Shown: piece after piece, positions 1 through 7,085 of the stretch
Numbering within the stretch: position 1 is the stretch's first letter
Layout of the letters: each line of letters starts with the position of its first letter
Assembly (NCBI GenBank): GCA_002166865.1
Contig: NHTQ01000002.1
Coordinates: 706,133 to 770,132 of the forward strand
Reading direction: 5' to 3'
DNA: 64,000 nt
DNA from: Rhodobacteraceae bacterium WFHF2C18
Lineage (GTDB): Bacteria; Pseudomonadota; Alphaproteobacteria; Rhodobacterales; Rhodobacteraceae
Notes under the pieces: model-generated
What the model was told of the DNA's origin: nothing
Database searches by the model: none
The model's input: the letters and a program-made list of their open reading frames with translations, nothing else
Program-made: the position numbers and the translations under genes

Positions 1-460
1 CCTCGTCCGGGCGCGCATTGAAACGGCGGACGGGATCGGACATGAGATCGCGGAAGACCTGCGTGCCGCTGACATCCAGGCGTATGCCGGTGGAGGAGCA
101 GGTGATCTGGCCCTCGGCATTGATGAACCCGGCGAAGGAAAAGTTGTCGTCGGCGGCGACGAGCCGCGCCATGACGCTATCGCAGGTGGCCTGGTCATCA
201 CGGAAAACGGGGATCGCGGCGGCGACGGCATCCGCGGCCCCGAAGGCCGACTGCACCAGTTGCTGTTCGCGCCCGGCGGCCTTTTGGGTCCGGTCCAGCA
301 GCGCGGCCTCGGACAGTTCGCGCGACTCCTCGATCACCTGGGCCGTCTGGTAGACCGAGATCAGGCCCAGCGGCAGGATTGCGATGGTCAGGATGAACAG
401 AAGCCGCAGCGCCAGACCGGACTTCGAAGGCGCTCGGCCTTGCCAAGTCTGGCGCGTCAT
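1..460 (-). CDS. Membrane sensor histidine kinase, N-terminal part (cut by window edge)
   Basis: This reading frame starts with ATG at 460 and stays open to the left edge, so only about 153 residues are visible. A short basic N-terminus is followed by one hydrophobic segment (about residues 16-40, rich in L, I and F) and then an extracytoplasmic-looking region with two Cys. The start codon overlaps the ecfG stop codon as ATGA, so translation is probably coupled to the sigma factor. In alphaproteobacteria the gene in this position is usually a HWE/HisKA_2 sensor kinase (PhyK-type) that phosphorylates PhyR. The kinase domain lies outside the window, so the assignment rests on membrane topology and context. 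Confidence 0.6.
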   Translation of the reverse strand, partial: MTRQTWQGRAPSKSGLALRLLFILTIAILPLGLISVYQTAQVIEESRELSEAALLDRTQKAAGREQQLVQSAFGAADAVAAAIPVFRDDQATCDSVMARLVAADDNFSFAGFINAEGQITCSSTGIRLDVSGTQVFRDLMSDPVRRFNARPDE

Positions 461-1011
461 GCAGCCGGTTTGCCGGAAATTACCGCGGCGGTAGCGTTGT
501 CGGTCATCTCGAACTCCTCGGATTCGTCGAGAGCCATCAATTCGGCCAGCCGTTTGCGAGCCCGGTTGGTGCGGCTCTTGATCGTCCCCACGGCGCAGCC
601 GCACATCTCGGCCGCATCCTCGTAGGAAAAGCCCTCGGCGCCCACGAGAACCAGGGCTTCGCGCTGCTGGTCGGTCAACTGCGCGAAGGCCCGGCGGAAA
701 TCCTCCATCGCAAGCCGCCCGTCGTGGTGGGGTTTTTCCGACAGCGTGTCAACCAGGGCGCCTTCGGGGTCTTCCACTTCGCGGCGGCGCTTGCGGTGCA
801 GGGAATAGTAGGTGTTGCGCAGGATCGTGAACAACCACGCTCGCAGGTTCGTGCCCGGTTCGAACTTGTCGAAGTTGCTCCACGCCTTGACGATGGCCTC
901 CTGAACCAGGTCGTCGGCGGTGGAGGGATTGCGCGTCAAGCTGATGGCGAAGGCGCGCATCGCCGGCAGGTGTTCCACCAATTCGTCGCGGGGATCGGAA
1001 ATGTCAGTCAC
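457..1011 (-). CDS. ecfG: EcfG-type sigma factor of the general stress response
   Basis: This 184-residue ECF sigma factor has only regions 2 and 4. Region 2 is marked by DLVQEAIVKAW near residue 34. Region 4 is marked by the helix-turn-helix YEDAAEMCGCAVGTIKSR in the C-terminal third, as in the ECF15/EcfG family. It would direct RNA polymerase to GGAAC-N16/17-CGTT promoters, several of which are readable in this window. Its start overlaps the nepR stop (1008-1011) and its stop overlaps the downstream kinase start, giving a tightly coupled nepR-ecfG-kinase operon. Activity is expected to be controlled by NepR sequestration and release by phosphorylated PhyR. The family match and the context agree completely. 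Confidence 0.93.
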   Translation of the reverse strand: MTDISDPRDELVEHLPAMRAFAISLTRNPSTADDLVQEAIVKAWSNFDKFEPGTNLRAWLFTILRNTYYSLHRKRRREVEDPEGALVDTLSEKPHHDGRLAMEDFRRAFAQLTDQQREALVLVGAEGFSYEDAAEMCGCAVGTIKSRTNRARKRLAELMALDESEEFEMTDNATAAVISGKPAA

Positions 1012-1202
1012 TTGTCCTCACCATTTCCGCCATTTTCGGGCGATTTGTTCTCTTGCTCCTGCTCGTGCTCCTGCTTGCGCAACTTCTGGAGCAGTTCGGT
1101 GAACCGTTCCGGAACCGGCTCTTCTGCTGCCTGCGAGTACACACGCCGCAGGTTGTCGTCGATTTGCTGGTTCAACTTCGATGTCCTGGTCTTCCTGGTC
1201 AT
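1008..1202 (-). CDS. nepR: NepR anti-sigma factor
   Basis: This 64-residue protein matches NepR. A basic N-terminus precedes the first helix (LNQQIDDNLRRVY), then the conserved EPVPERF turn and second helix ELLQKLRK, then an acidic low-complexity tail rich in E, N and G. NepR binds EcfG between its two domains and is titrated away by the sigma-like domain of phosphorylated PhyR. It is the first gene of the minus-strand operon and shares an ATGA with ecfG. The upstream region holds an EcfG-type promoter reading toward it, so it is probably autoregulated. Confidence 0.9.
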   Translation of the reverse strand: MTRKTRTSKLNQQIDDNLRRVYSQAAEEPVPERFTELLQKLRKQEHEQEQENKSPENGGNGEDK

Positions 1203-1257
1203 TACGGCCCGTGCTTTGCCTTCTTGGTGCGGAATCCTTATAGTCTTTCGATGGCCG

Positions 1258-1282
1258 GGAACCTAACACGGACGTCGGCGTT
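1258..1282 (+). promoter_or_regulatory. EcfG promoter of phyR
   Basis: GGAAC at 1258-1262 and CGTT at 1279-1282 are separated by exactly 16 bases, the EcfG consensus. Transcription would start near 1289, about 30 bases before the phyR ATG. It occupies nearly the same DNA as the nepR promoter on the other strand. Confidence 0.85.
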
Positions 1283-1289
1283 CGGTTCC
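1265..1289 (-). promoter_or_regulatory. EcfG promoter of nepR-ecfG operon, overlapping the phyR promoter
   Basis: Read on the minus strand, GGAAC (1289-1285) is followed after 16 bases by TGTT (1268-1265). The -10 element has one mismatch to CGTT. The start point would be near 1258, about 56 bases before nepR. The two promoters share the same 32-bp stretch on opposite strands. Confidence 0.7.
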
Positions 1290-1318
1290 TCGGGACACGA
1301 AAAAAATCGAGGACAGAC

Positions 1319-2137
1319 ATGACCGACACACAAGGCCTGGGTGACCTTTCTGCCAAGATCGCCAAGGAGCTTCCTTTCCTCAGGCGCTACGCGCGCGCCC
1401 TTACGGGCAGCCAGACCACGGGCGACAATTACGCGGCGGCCGCGCTTGAGACGATCCTTGAGGATAACAGCGTTTTCGACCCAGGGCTGTCGCCGCGGGT
1501 GGCATTGTTCAAGGTTTTCAACGATATCTGGTCCTCGTCCGGGGCGCCGGTGGAAAAGCCCGAAGAGGGCGGACTGGCCGAGGAGCGGGCCCAGTCCCGG
1601 CTGGCATCGCTCACGCCCAACACGCGCGAGGCGCTGCTGCTGCACGTGATCGAGGGGTTCGAGGTCGGCAGCGTAGCGACCATCATGGGTATCTCGGCGG
1701 CGGAGGCGCAGGAACTGGTCGATATCGCCCGTGCCGAGATGCGCGATTCCATCCAGGGGAGCGTGATGGTGATCGAGGACGAGGCCATCATCGCCATGGA
1801 CATCACCTCGATCGTCGAGCAGGCCGGGCACGAGGTCACGGGCGTCGCCCGCACCCGCGACGAGGCCGTGCGCCTGGCCGATGCCACGCTGCCGGACCTG
1901 GTGTTGGCCGACATCCAGCTGGCCGACAAATCCTCGGGTATCGACGCCGCGAACCAGATCATCGAGAACCTCGGTGAGGTTCCGATCATCTTCATCACTG
2001 CTTTTCCGGAGCGATTGCTGACCGGCGAACGCCCCGAGCCGGCCTTCCTGATCACCAAGCCCTTCACCGTGGAACAGGTGCATTCGGCGATCAGCCAGGC
2101 CATGTTCTTTTCCAGCACGGAAACGTTGCAGGCGTGA
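1319..2137 (+). CDS. phyR: PhyR anti-anti-sigma response regulator
   Basis: This 272-residue protein has an N-terminal ECF-sigma-like domain (about residues 8-145) and a C-terminal receiver domain (about 148-265), the PhyR architecture. Receiver residues are visible: acidic pair E153/D154, phospho-acceptor D198 in VLADIQL, T227 and K247 in ITKPF. When phosphorylated, the sigma-like domain binds NepR and frees EcfG. The gene is divergent from nepR-ecfG and has its own EcfG promoter 30 bases upstream. All key residues are present and the length is typical. Confidence 0.94.
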   Translation: MTDTQGLGDLSAKIAKELPFLRRYARALTGSQTTGDNYAAAALETILEDNSVFDPGLSPRVALFKVFNDIWSSSGAPVEKPEEGGLAEERAQSRLASLTPNTREALLLHVIEGFEVGSVATIMGISAAEAQELVDIARAEMRDSIQGSVMVIEDEAIIAMDITSIVEQAGHEVTGVARTRDEAVRLADATLPDLVLADIQLADKSSGIDAANQIIENLGEVPIIFITAFPERLLTGERPEPAFLITKPFTVEQVHSAISQAMFFSSTETLQA

Positions 2138-2143
2138 GGGGAT

Positions 2144-2172
2144 CGGCGCGGCGGAGCGTCTCCGCCGCGCCG
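2144..2172. terminator. GC-rich hairpin between convergent phyR and DUF1328 gene
   Basis: A perfect 12-bp stem (CGGCGCGGCGGA pairing with TCCGCCGCGCCG) encloses a 5-base loop, starting 7 bases after the phyR stop and ending 7 bases before the stop of the convergent gene. No T-run follows on either strand, so it is a stable transcript end or barrier rather than a classic intrinsic terminator. Confidence 0.6.
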
Positions 2173-2179
2173 TGTGCCG

Positions 2180-2350
2180 TCATGGGCCGCGCCCGCGCAC
2201 GACGCGGGCGACCAGTGCCACGACGAAGAGCAGCAGGAAGATGAAGAACAGGATCTGCGCGATCCCGGCGGATGCCGACGCGATTCCGCCGAAGCCGAAA
2301 ACCCCGGCGATGATCGCGACGATAAGAAAGATGAGTGCCCAGTAGAGCAT
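2180..2350 (-). CDS. DUF1328-family small membrane protein
   Basis: This 56-residue ORF starts at ATG 2350. It begins [20 protein letters not shown], continues with a [12 protein letters not shown] linker and a second hydrophobic helix (about residues 31-49), and ends in a basic tail. This is the DUF1328/YtjA-like two-helix family. Its function is unknown, but such genes are repeatedly found in stress regulons. A good EcfG promoter on the same strand (2387-2412) would start transcription about 30 bases upstream. It is convergent with phyR and divergent from the DUF883 gene. Confidence 0.85.
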   Translation of the reverse strand: MLYWALIFLIVAIIAGVFGFGGIASASAGIAQILFFIFLLLFVVALVARVVRGRGP

Positions 2351-2386
2351 TGAAGCCTCCTTGCCATATCCTTGGATCTGGAGAAT

Positions 2387-2412
2387 AACGCTGTGGGATG
2401 GTCAGGCGTTCC
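2387..2412 (-). promoter_or_regulatory. EcfG promoter of DUF1328 gene
   Basis: On the minus strand, GGAAC at 2412-2408 and CGTT at 2390-2387 are separated by 17 bases. This is an exact match to the EcfG consensus, about 37 bases from the DUF1328 start codon. Confidence 0.85.
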
Positions 2413-2434
2413 CCAGGGCTGGCCGAACCGGTAT

Positions 2435-2459
2435 GGAACTTCGCGACGGGGGCGGCGTT
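2435..2459 (+). promoter_or_regulatory. EcfG promoter of DUF883-holin-like operon
   Basis: GGAAC at 2435-2439 and CGTT at 2456-2459 have a 16-base spacer. The predicted start point is near 2466, giving a leader of about 38 bases before the ATG at 2504. It lies divergent from the DUF1328 promoter, 22 bases away. Confidence 0.85.
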
Positions 2460-2503
2460 GGCGCGGCGGAGTAAAGAGCATTCCAGACGAAAGGGAGTTG
2501 GAG

Positions 2504-2824
2504 ATGGCAGAGAGCAAAGGCGACGCAGGATCCGAGACGCAGCAACTTTCGGAACAGATTGCCGCGCTGAAAGAGGATGTCGCGGCGCTGTCGCAGACGC
2601 TGTCCGACATGGGCGCGGCGCGCCGGGACGCGGCGATCGAGGGCGCGCGCGAACGGGCACATGACCTGCGCCAGCGCGGCGAGCAGCAGTTGCAGGGCGC
2701 GCAACGCCAAGCCGAGGAAATGGGGCATACCGCGGCCGAGACGATCCGGCAGCAACCTGCGACCGCCATTGGCCTTGCCGTTGGTCTTGGGTTTCTGGTG
2801 GGCTTTCTCAGCGCCCGGAAATAA
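2504..2824 (+). CDS. DUF883/YqjD-like membrane-anchored stress protein
   Basis: This 106-residue protein has a long charged, Ala/Gln-rich amphipathic helix (about residues 10-80, coiled-coil-like) and a C-terminal glycine-zipper membrane helix ending GFLVGFLSARK. This is the DUF883 pattern, typified by YqjD/ElaB, which are tail-anchored inner-membrane proteins reported to associate with ribosomes in stationary phase. The start at 2504 is chosen because AAGGGAG lies 6 bases upstream and because it falls downstream of the EcfG promoter. The next gene follows after 3 bases, so they are co-transcribed. Confidence 0.85.
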   Translation: MAESKGDAGSETQQLSEQIAALKEDVAALSQTLSDMGAARRDAAIEGARERAHDLRQRGEQQLQGAQRQAEEMGHTAAETIRQQPATAIGLAVGLGFLVGFLSARK

Positions 2825-2827
2825 CCC

Positions 2828-3190
2828 ATGATCAAGTTGTTCGAAGGGATAGGACAGGAAGCGCGGGCAACCGCCCGCGCGGCCGCCGTGTCCTTCGCCG
2901 CAATGGTGCTGATCCTGATCGGGGTGGGGTTTCTGACGGTGGCCCTGTGGATGTTCATCACGATCCACGAAAGTGCCCTTTTCGCCGCGACGGCGATCGG
3001 CGCGCTTTATTGCGCCGTGGGGTTCATTGTGCTGGCCATCAATCTTTCGGGGCGCAAGACGATCCGCGACACGGGCACCCCGCGCGAGGCGCCCCAAGCC
3101 CCGCCGGAGCCGCGCGACCCCATCGCGCAGGTCGTCGAGGGGTTCATGATCGGGCTGCAGGCGGGCCGCTCCAGCGCCCGCCGCGACTGA
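2828..3190 (+). CDS. Putative Actinobacteriophage-holin-III/YqjE-like membrane protein
   Basis: This 120-residue protein has two hydrophobic segments (about residues 22-46 and 50-74) joined by a short loop, and a proline-rich hydrophilic tail. This resembles the phage_holin_3_6/YqjE family, which commonly follows YqjD-like genes. It lies 3 bases downstream of the DUF883 gene and should share the EcfG promoter. The name holin reflects fold similarity only; there are no phage genes nearby. Its molecular role is unknown. Confidence 0.75.
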   Translation: MIKLFEGIGQEARATARAAAVSFAAMVLILIGVGFLTVALWMFITIHESALFAATAIGALYCAVGFIVLAINLSGRKTIRDTGTPREAPQAPPEPRDPIAQVVEGFMIGLQAGRSSARRD

Positions 3191-3197
3191 CGGCGGC

Positions 3198-3581
3198 TCA
3201 GTCTCGCAGTGCCGCGAGCAGCGTTGCCTCGGAAAAGGGCCGATGCAAAAGGCGCCATCGCGCGTTGTGCGGCGGTGCCAAAGCCTCGCCACGCGTCAGG
3301 ACGACCAGCGCGCCGCTCTGGTCCAGCAACGCGCCGGCGCTGCTTGCCATCACCGTATCCTGATCCAGACCGATGATCGCCACCGCGAGGCTTGGCATTG
3401 CCGCGACCGCCTTCGCCAGGGCCGCGGCATCGTGGACCTGCCGGACATCGGCCGTTCCCAAGCCCTGCAATGCCGCCACGAGGTCATCCGCGACAAGCGG
3501 ATCGGGCTCGAAGACCAGGTAGACAGGATGTTGGTTATCACGGCTTTCCTTCGCATGCGGTTTTTCCAAAAGGGTTTCCAT
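3198..3581 (-). CDS. Degenerate receiver-domain protein
   Basis: This 127-residue protein appears to be a stand-alone receiver domain. The beta1 acidic pocket is weak (E25, D27 in VFEPDPL), D73 in IIGLDQD is the only candidate phospho-site, T96 is kept (VVLTRG), and the invariant Lys is Arg114 in LLHRPF. It is probably either a pseudo-receiver or one with altered chemistry. It is divergent from the Crp/Fnr gene with only 69 bases between start codons, and it converges on the stress membrane operon. FixJ/CheY-like small receivers next to Crp/Fnr genes are common in Rhodobacterales, but its partner is unknown. Confidence 0.65.
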   Translation of the reverse strand: METLLEKPHAKESRDNQHPVYLVFEPDPLVADDLVAALQGLGTADVRQVHDAAALAKAVAAMPSLAVAIIGLDQDTVMASSAGALLDQSGALVVLTRGEALAPPHNARWRLLHRPFSEATLLAALRD

Positions 3582-3650
3582 CCTTGCAACTCCGTGTATG
3601 GTCGCAGCATGGCGTATAGCCGCGAAGGCAGCATTCAACTGTGACATAGC

Positions 3651-4391
3651 ATGAAGAAAATGCGCATTCCCTGCCGCCGGTGTCCGCTGCGCAGCAAGCC
3701 CGCCTTTTCGGAGATGACGGACCACGAAGTCGATTTCATGGAGCGCTTCAAGGTCGGCGAACTGCGGGTGGAGGCGGGCACGACCCTGATGATCGAGGGC
3801 GCGAGCAGCCCGCAGCTCTATACGGCGCTGGAGGGGATGGCGCTGCGCTACAAGACGCTGGCAAAGGGGCGGCGTCAGGTCATCAACTTCGTCCTGCCGG
3901 GCGATTTCATCGGGTTGCAGGCCGGCGTGATGCAGGAAATGCAGCATTCCGTGGTGGCGGCGACGGACATGATGCTGTGCGTTTTCAATCGTCGCGATCT
4001 GTGGCGGCTGTTTCGCGAAACGCCCGAGCGGGCCTTTGATATCACCTGGCTGTCCGCGGTGGAGGAGCAGTTCCTGGGCGACAACCTTGCCGCGATCGGG
4101 CAGATGAGCGCGCTGGAGCGGGTGGCCTATGCCCTTGTCACGTTGTATCAGCGGGGTGAGGCGCTGGATCTTGTCGAAAAGAACAGGATGCACCTGCCGG
4201 TGCGCCAGCAGGACTTGGCCGATGCCATCGGTCTTTCGCTGGTGCATACCAACAAGACGCTCAAGACCCTGCGCAACCGGCAACTGGCCTACTGGACCGA
4301 CGGCATGCTGAAGATCGGCGATTTCGCGGGGCTGTGCGAGATCGCGCAGATCGATCCGGATGCGCCCGTGGAGAAACGGCCGCTCATCTGA
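3651..4391 (+). CDS. Crp/Fnr-family transcriptional regulator
   Basis: This 246-residue protein has an N-terminal cyclic-nucleotide-binding-type beta-barrel (about residues 25-140) and a C-terminal winged helix (about 155-235) with the recognition region LADAIGLSLVHTNKTLKTL. The N-terminus carries CRRCPLR, with only two Cys close together and none at the other positions needed for an Fnr-type 4Fe-4S cluster, so oxygen sensing by a cluster is doubtful. The dimerisation helix and DNA-binding domain look complete. The effector and targets cannot be read from sequence. It is divergent from the degenerate receiver gene. Confidence 0.85.
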   Translation: MKKMRIPCRRCPLRSKPAFSEMTDHEVDFMERFKVGELRVEAGTTLMIEGASSPQLYTALEGMALRYKTLAKGRRQVINFVLPGDFIGLQAGVMQEMQHSVVAATDMMLCVFNRRDLWRLFRETPERAFDITWLSAVEEQFLGDNLAAIGQMSALERVAYALVTLYQRGEALDLVEKNRMHLPVRQQDLADAIGLSLVHTNKTLKTLRNRQLAYWTDGMLKIGDFAGLCEIAQIDPDAPVEKRPLI

Positions 4392-4407
4392 ATGCCCGCG
4401 CGCGGAG

Positions 4408-6066
4408 CTACTCCTGGGTTGCGGCCGCGGCCGCCTCGTTTCGGGGCGTGTCGACACGTTCGCGCGGCCACCAGTCGGGATGCGTCTGGCGCACGTGGTC
4501 CAGAAGGTGTTCGCGCAGGCGCATCGCGGCGAACCACCCCGTCGAGGGGTCGGGGGTCATCACGTAGAACGTCATTTCCTGGCCCGTTTCGGAATGGTCC
4601 GTCACGTGGGCGAAGGCCCGGTCGGGCTGGATCACACCCTTGTCCGCGCGCACCGCCTTCTCGAAGACCTCTTGCAGTTCACGGATGTCGGCGCTGTGGT
4701 CCAGGGTCAGGCGGATCGTCTTCATCAGATGCGCGTTCTGGACAGACCAGTTCTCGAAGGGCTGCGAGACGAAGTACTTGACCGGCACCACGATGCGCCG
4801 CTCGTCCCAGGTGCGCAGGCGCAGGAAGGTGTAGAAGATGCTTTCGATATAGGCCCAGTTGCCCTCGAAATAGACGCTGTCGCCGATCCGCACGGGCTTG
4901 GCCAGGGCGATCTGGAGCGACGCCATGATGTTGCCCAGCACGGCCTGGCCGGCGATGCCCACCAGCACGGTCAGGACACCGGCCGATGCCAAAAGGGTCA
5001 TGCCGACCGACTGGAACAGATCGAGCCGGATGAGCACGAGGAAGACCGCGAACCCGACCATCAGCAGAACGATCACCCGCCGCAGCGCGTAGATCGAGGT
5101 ATAGAGTTCGCGGTCGTCCACGCTGCGGGTGTCGTCGATCTCGCCCACGTAGCGGACGGTGACATGATCGAGGATCGCGTCGAGGATGCGCAGCGCGGCG
5201 ATTCCAACACCGGCGACCATGACGATGGTCAGCGCCGGTCGCAGCACGTTGGTGATCGCGCCGGAGAAGGAAACGCCCAGTTCCAGAAGGACATGGGCGG
5301 CGAAAGCGGTGGTCACCAGCGCCAGCGGCACGCCGGCGCGGGCAAACGCCTTTTGCAGGAAAAGCCGTCTGGCCCGCCGGGCCAACAGGCTCACGACCTT
5401 GTTCGTCAGCCAGCCCAGGCCGAAAAGAAAGGCCAACAAGACCGGCAGCGCCACCCATTCCCAGATGCGCAGGTTGCCGACGCGCGCTTTCATGTCGGGC
5501 GGGATATAGGTTTCGAAGGCGCGCGGGCCGAAGGCATCGTAGAGCACGTCGATGTTGCGCACCGTCTGGGGCGTGAACAGCCAGACCGCCGTGTCCAGCC
5601 CCGGCGCCTTGTAGCGCGAGATGCGGATGCCGTAGGCGCGCCCCTCGACCTCCAGAAGCTTGATTTGCAGATTGCGCCGGGCCGTTCCCGCGCGGGGGGT
5701 CTTGCCCGAGGGATCCTCGATCATGGCATCGGGGCGCCCCGGCAGGTTCAGCCAATCCACCCAGACACGCCTGTCGATGACCACGGACAGCTTTCGCGCT
5801 AGGTTGGGCCCGCGGCCGGCCTGTTCGTCCCGCGGCAGGTGGGTGAGGTTGAGCAGATGCGCCGCCGTTTCGTAGTCGCCGGTTTGCGCGGCTTCCAGGA
5901 AGTGGCGCAGCGCGGTGCGCGGTGTCGAGCGGTCCAGCGCCTCCGGCGGCGGCCCGAGGCCGGGGTTCAAATCCTCGACGTTGTACCAAGCCTCCGGCTG
6001 GGTCTGGGCGAGCGTCGCCCAGACCAAAAGTGCAACAGTGCAGAGCCCTCGCGCAGCCAAGTGCAT
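4408..6066 (-). CDS. MscS-family mechanosensitive channel with signal peptide
   Basis: This 552-residue protein has an N-terminal signal peptide (MHLAARGLCTVALLVW...), a periplasmic domain of about 150 residues, several transmembrane helices, the MscS pore helix (GIAGQAVLGNIMASLQIAL), the following KPVRIGDSV beta domain and a cytoplasmic C-terminus. It would release solutes during hypo-osmotic shock, which fits the osmolyte genes later in the window. The open frame extends to a TTG at 6120, but an exact EcfG promoter lies at 6074-6098, so translation should begin at ATG 6066. That codon falls about 8 bases after the -10 element, implying a leaderless or nearly leaderless mRNA. Confidence 0.85.
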   Translation of the reverse strand: MHLAARGLCTVALLVWATLAQTQPEAWYNVEDLNPGLGPPPEALDRSTPRTALRHFLEAAQTGDYETAAHLLNLTHLPRDEQAGRGPNLARKLSVVIDRRVWVDWLNLPGRPDAMIEDPSGKTPRAGTARRNLQIKLLEVEGRAYGIRISRYKAPGLDTAVWLFTPQTVRNIDVLYDAFGPRAFETYIPPDMKARVGNLRIWEWVALPVLLAFLFGLGWLTNKVVSLLARRARRLFLQKAFARAGVPLALVTTAFAAHVLLELGVSFSGAITNVLRPALTIVMVAGVGIAALRILDAILDHVTVRYVGEIDDTRSVDDRELYTSIYALRRVIVLLMVGFAVFLVLIRLDLFQSVGMTLLASAGVLTVLVGIAGQAVLGNIMASLQIALAKPVRIGDSVYFEGNWAYIESIFYTFLRLRTWDERRIVVPVKYFVSQPFENWSVQNAHLMKTIRLTLDHSADIRELQEVFEKAVRADKGVIQPDRAFAHVTDHSETGQEMTFYVMTPDPSTGWFAAMRLREHLLDHVRQTHPDWWPRERVDTPRNEAAAAATQE

Positions 6067-6073
6067 GACGATC

Positions 6074-6098
6074 AACGCATGTCCATGCGCCGGGTTCC
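6074..6098 (-). promoter_or_regulatory. EcfG promoter of MscS-family gene
   Basis: On the minus strand, GGAAC (6098-6094) and CGTT (6077-6074) are spaced by 16 bases. Seven bases separate the -10 element from the ATG at 6066, so the transcript would begin at or next to the start codon. Confidence 0.75.
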
Positions 6099-6125
6099 CG
6101 GCTTGCGAGAGATTGTGCAAGCCGC

Positions 6126-6617
6126 TTACGCCAGTTCGAGGACTTCGTGGCGGCCCAGGTCGGGCTCGTCCTTTTCGCCGGCCGCGGCGCGGGCGATCTC
6201 GACACCGAACTGGAAGCTGTCGGCGTCTGTCGTCCAGACGGCCGCGTTTTCGGGAACCATTTCCAGAAGGGTCACCTTGGGGTCGTCGCGGCCTTCCTCG
6301 AAGAAGGCGGCGGCGACGATCGACCAGAGTTCGTCCAGCTTTTCACCATCCTCGCTGATCGAGATGGGCCCCGTGATGCAGGCGTAGAAGCTTTCGTCCG
6401 GCGTCTGGAACGTGAAACAGGCGCGATCAGCCTTGGGCAGGGCGCCGACCAGTTCGGTATCCGACGAGACGATGAAATAAATCCTGTTCGCTGCCTGGTC
6501 TGGGTAAGGGGTCATCGGCTGCATGTGCAGGCGATTGTTTTCCAGCCCCAGCATCCCGGCGCGCTGGTTCTTGAGCCGTTTCCACAAGCGGGTTTTCAGG
6601 TCGGTTGTTTCGGTCAT
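6126..6617 (-). CDS. Pyridoxamine-5-phosphate-oxidase-fold general stress protein
   Basis: This protein of about 163 residues has the split-barrel flavin-binding fold of the PPOX/general stress protein 26 family: early RLKNQRAGMLG, a central NRIYFIVSSDTELV strand and FYACITGPISI. Such proteins bind FMN, FAD or F420; the substrate is not predictable. ATG 6617 is preferred over a TTG one codon upstream, with GAGGCAG as ribosome site. It follows csbD by 10 bases and should be the second gene of that stress operon. Confidence 0.8.
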   Translation of the reverse strand: MTETTDLKTRLWKRLKNQRAGMLGLENNRLHMQPMTPYPDQAANRIYFIVSSDTELVGALPKADRACFTFQTPDESFYACITGPISISEDGEKLDELWSIVAAAFFEEGRDDPKVTLLEMVPENAAVWTTDADSFQFGVEIARAAAGEKDEPDLGRHEVLELA

Positions 6618-6627
6618 CAATGCTGCC

Positions 6628-6825
6628 TCACACGCCTCGAGCCCAGGTATCGACTTCTTTCTCGGCCTGTTCCTTGGTCTTGCCGTAGCGTTCCTGAACG
6701 AGGCCGACCAGCTTTTCGCGGTCGCCCTCGATCTTTTCGAGTTCGTCGTCGGTCAGTTCGGCCCAAGATACCCGGGCGCTGCCCTTCAACTGGTTCCATT
6801 GGCCCTTGATCTGTTCCCAGTTCAT
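6628..6825 (-). CDS. CsbD-family stress protein
   Basis: This 65-residue hydrophilic protein starts MNWEQIKGQWNQLKG and continues with WAELTDDELEKIEGDREKLVG, the signature of the CsbD/YjbJ family. These small proteins are strongly induced by general stress in many bacteria; their biochemical role is unknown. An open frame continues upstream, but the MNWEQIKG start matches the family exactly. A candidate EcfG promoter lies 38-62 bases upstream. The PPOX-fold gene follows directly. Confidence 0.9.
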   Translation of the reverse strand: MNWEQIKGQWNQLKGSARVSWAELTDDELEKIEGDREKLVGLVQERYGKTKEQAEKEVDTWARGV

Positions 6826-6862
6826 TGCGTTTCCTTTCCATTTATTCGGTGGTCGCCACCTC

Positions 6863-6887
6863 AATGCGCGGTGCCCCGATGGGTTCC
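6863..6887 (-). promoter_or_regulatory. Candidate EcfG promoter of csbD operon
   Basis: On the minus strand, GGAAC (6887-6883) is followed after 16 bases by CATT (6866-6863), one mismatch from CGTT. The distance to the start codon matches the other stress genes here (leader about 32 bases). Confidence 0.55.
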
Positions 6888-6955
6888 ATACCGTGGGCGG
6901 CCAAGCGCCCCCCTGCGGGGCCAAGATCGGGCGTGTTCGCGGCGCGGGAAAAGGA

Positions 6956-6979
6956 TGCCCCCGCCTTGCGGCGGGGGCA
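6956..6979 (-). terminator. Probable terminator of the YihY operon
   Basis: A perfect 10-bp stem (TGCCCCCGCC pairing with GGCGGGGGCA) encloses a TTGC loop. On the minus strand it is followed by TCCTTTTCCC. It lies about 107 bases downstream of the YihY gene stop. The rest of 6888-7085 shows no gene. Confidence 0.55.
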
Positions 6980-7085
6980 CGGCACCCCGGGACAGGGGAG
7001 GGTGCCTTGCTCAGAGCCGGGGCCGGGGAACTGTGCGGCCGGGTCTGAGGACGATGCCGGCGTCGTCGCGCCGGGCGTCGCGTCC

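Noticed and set aside
2828..3190. Phage holin as sign of a prophage
   Set aside because: No phage genes, integrase or attachment repeats are near; it pairs with a DUF883 gene under an EcfG promoter.
4360..5802. 480-codon plus-strand frame opposite the MscS gene
   Set aside because: Low-complexity His/Asp/Arg composition and complete overlap with a clear MscS channel on the other strand.
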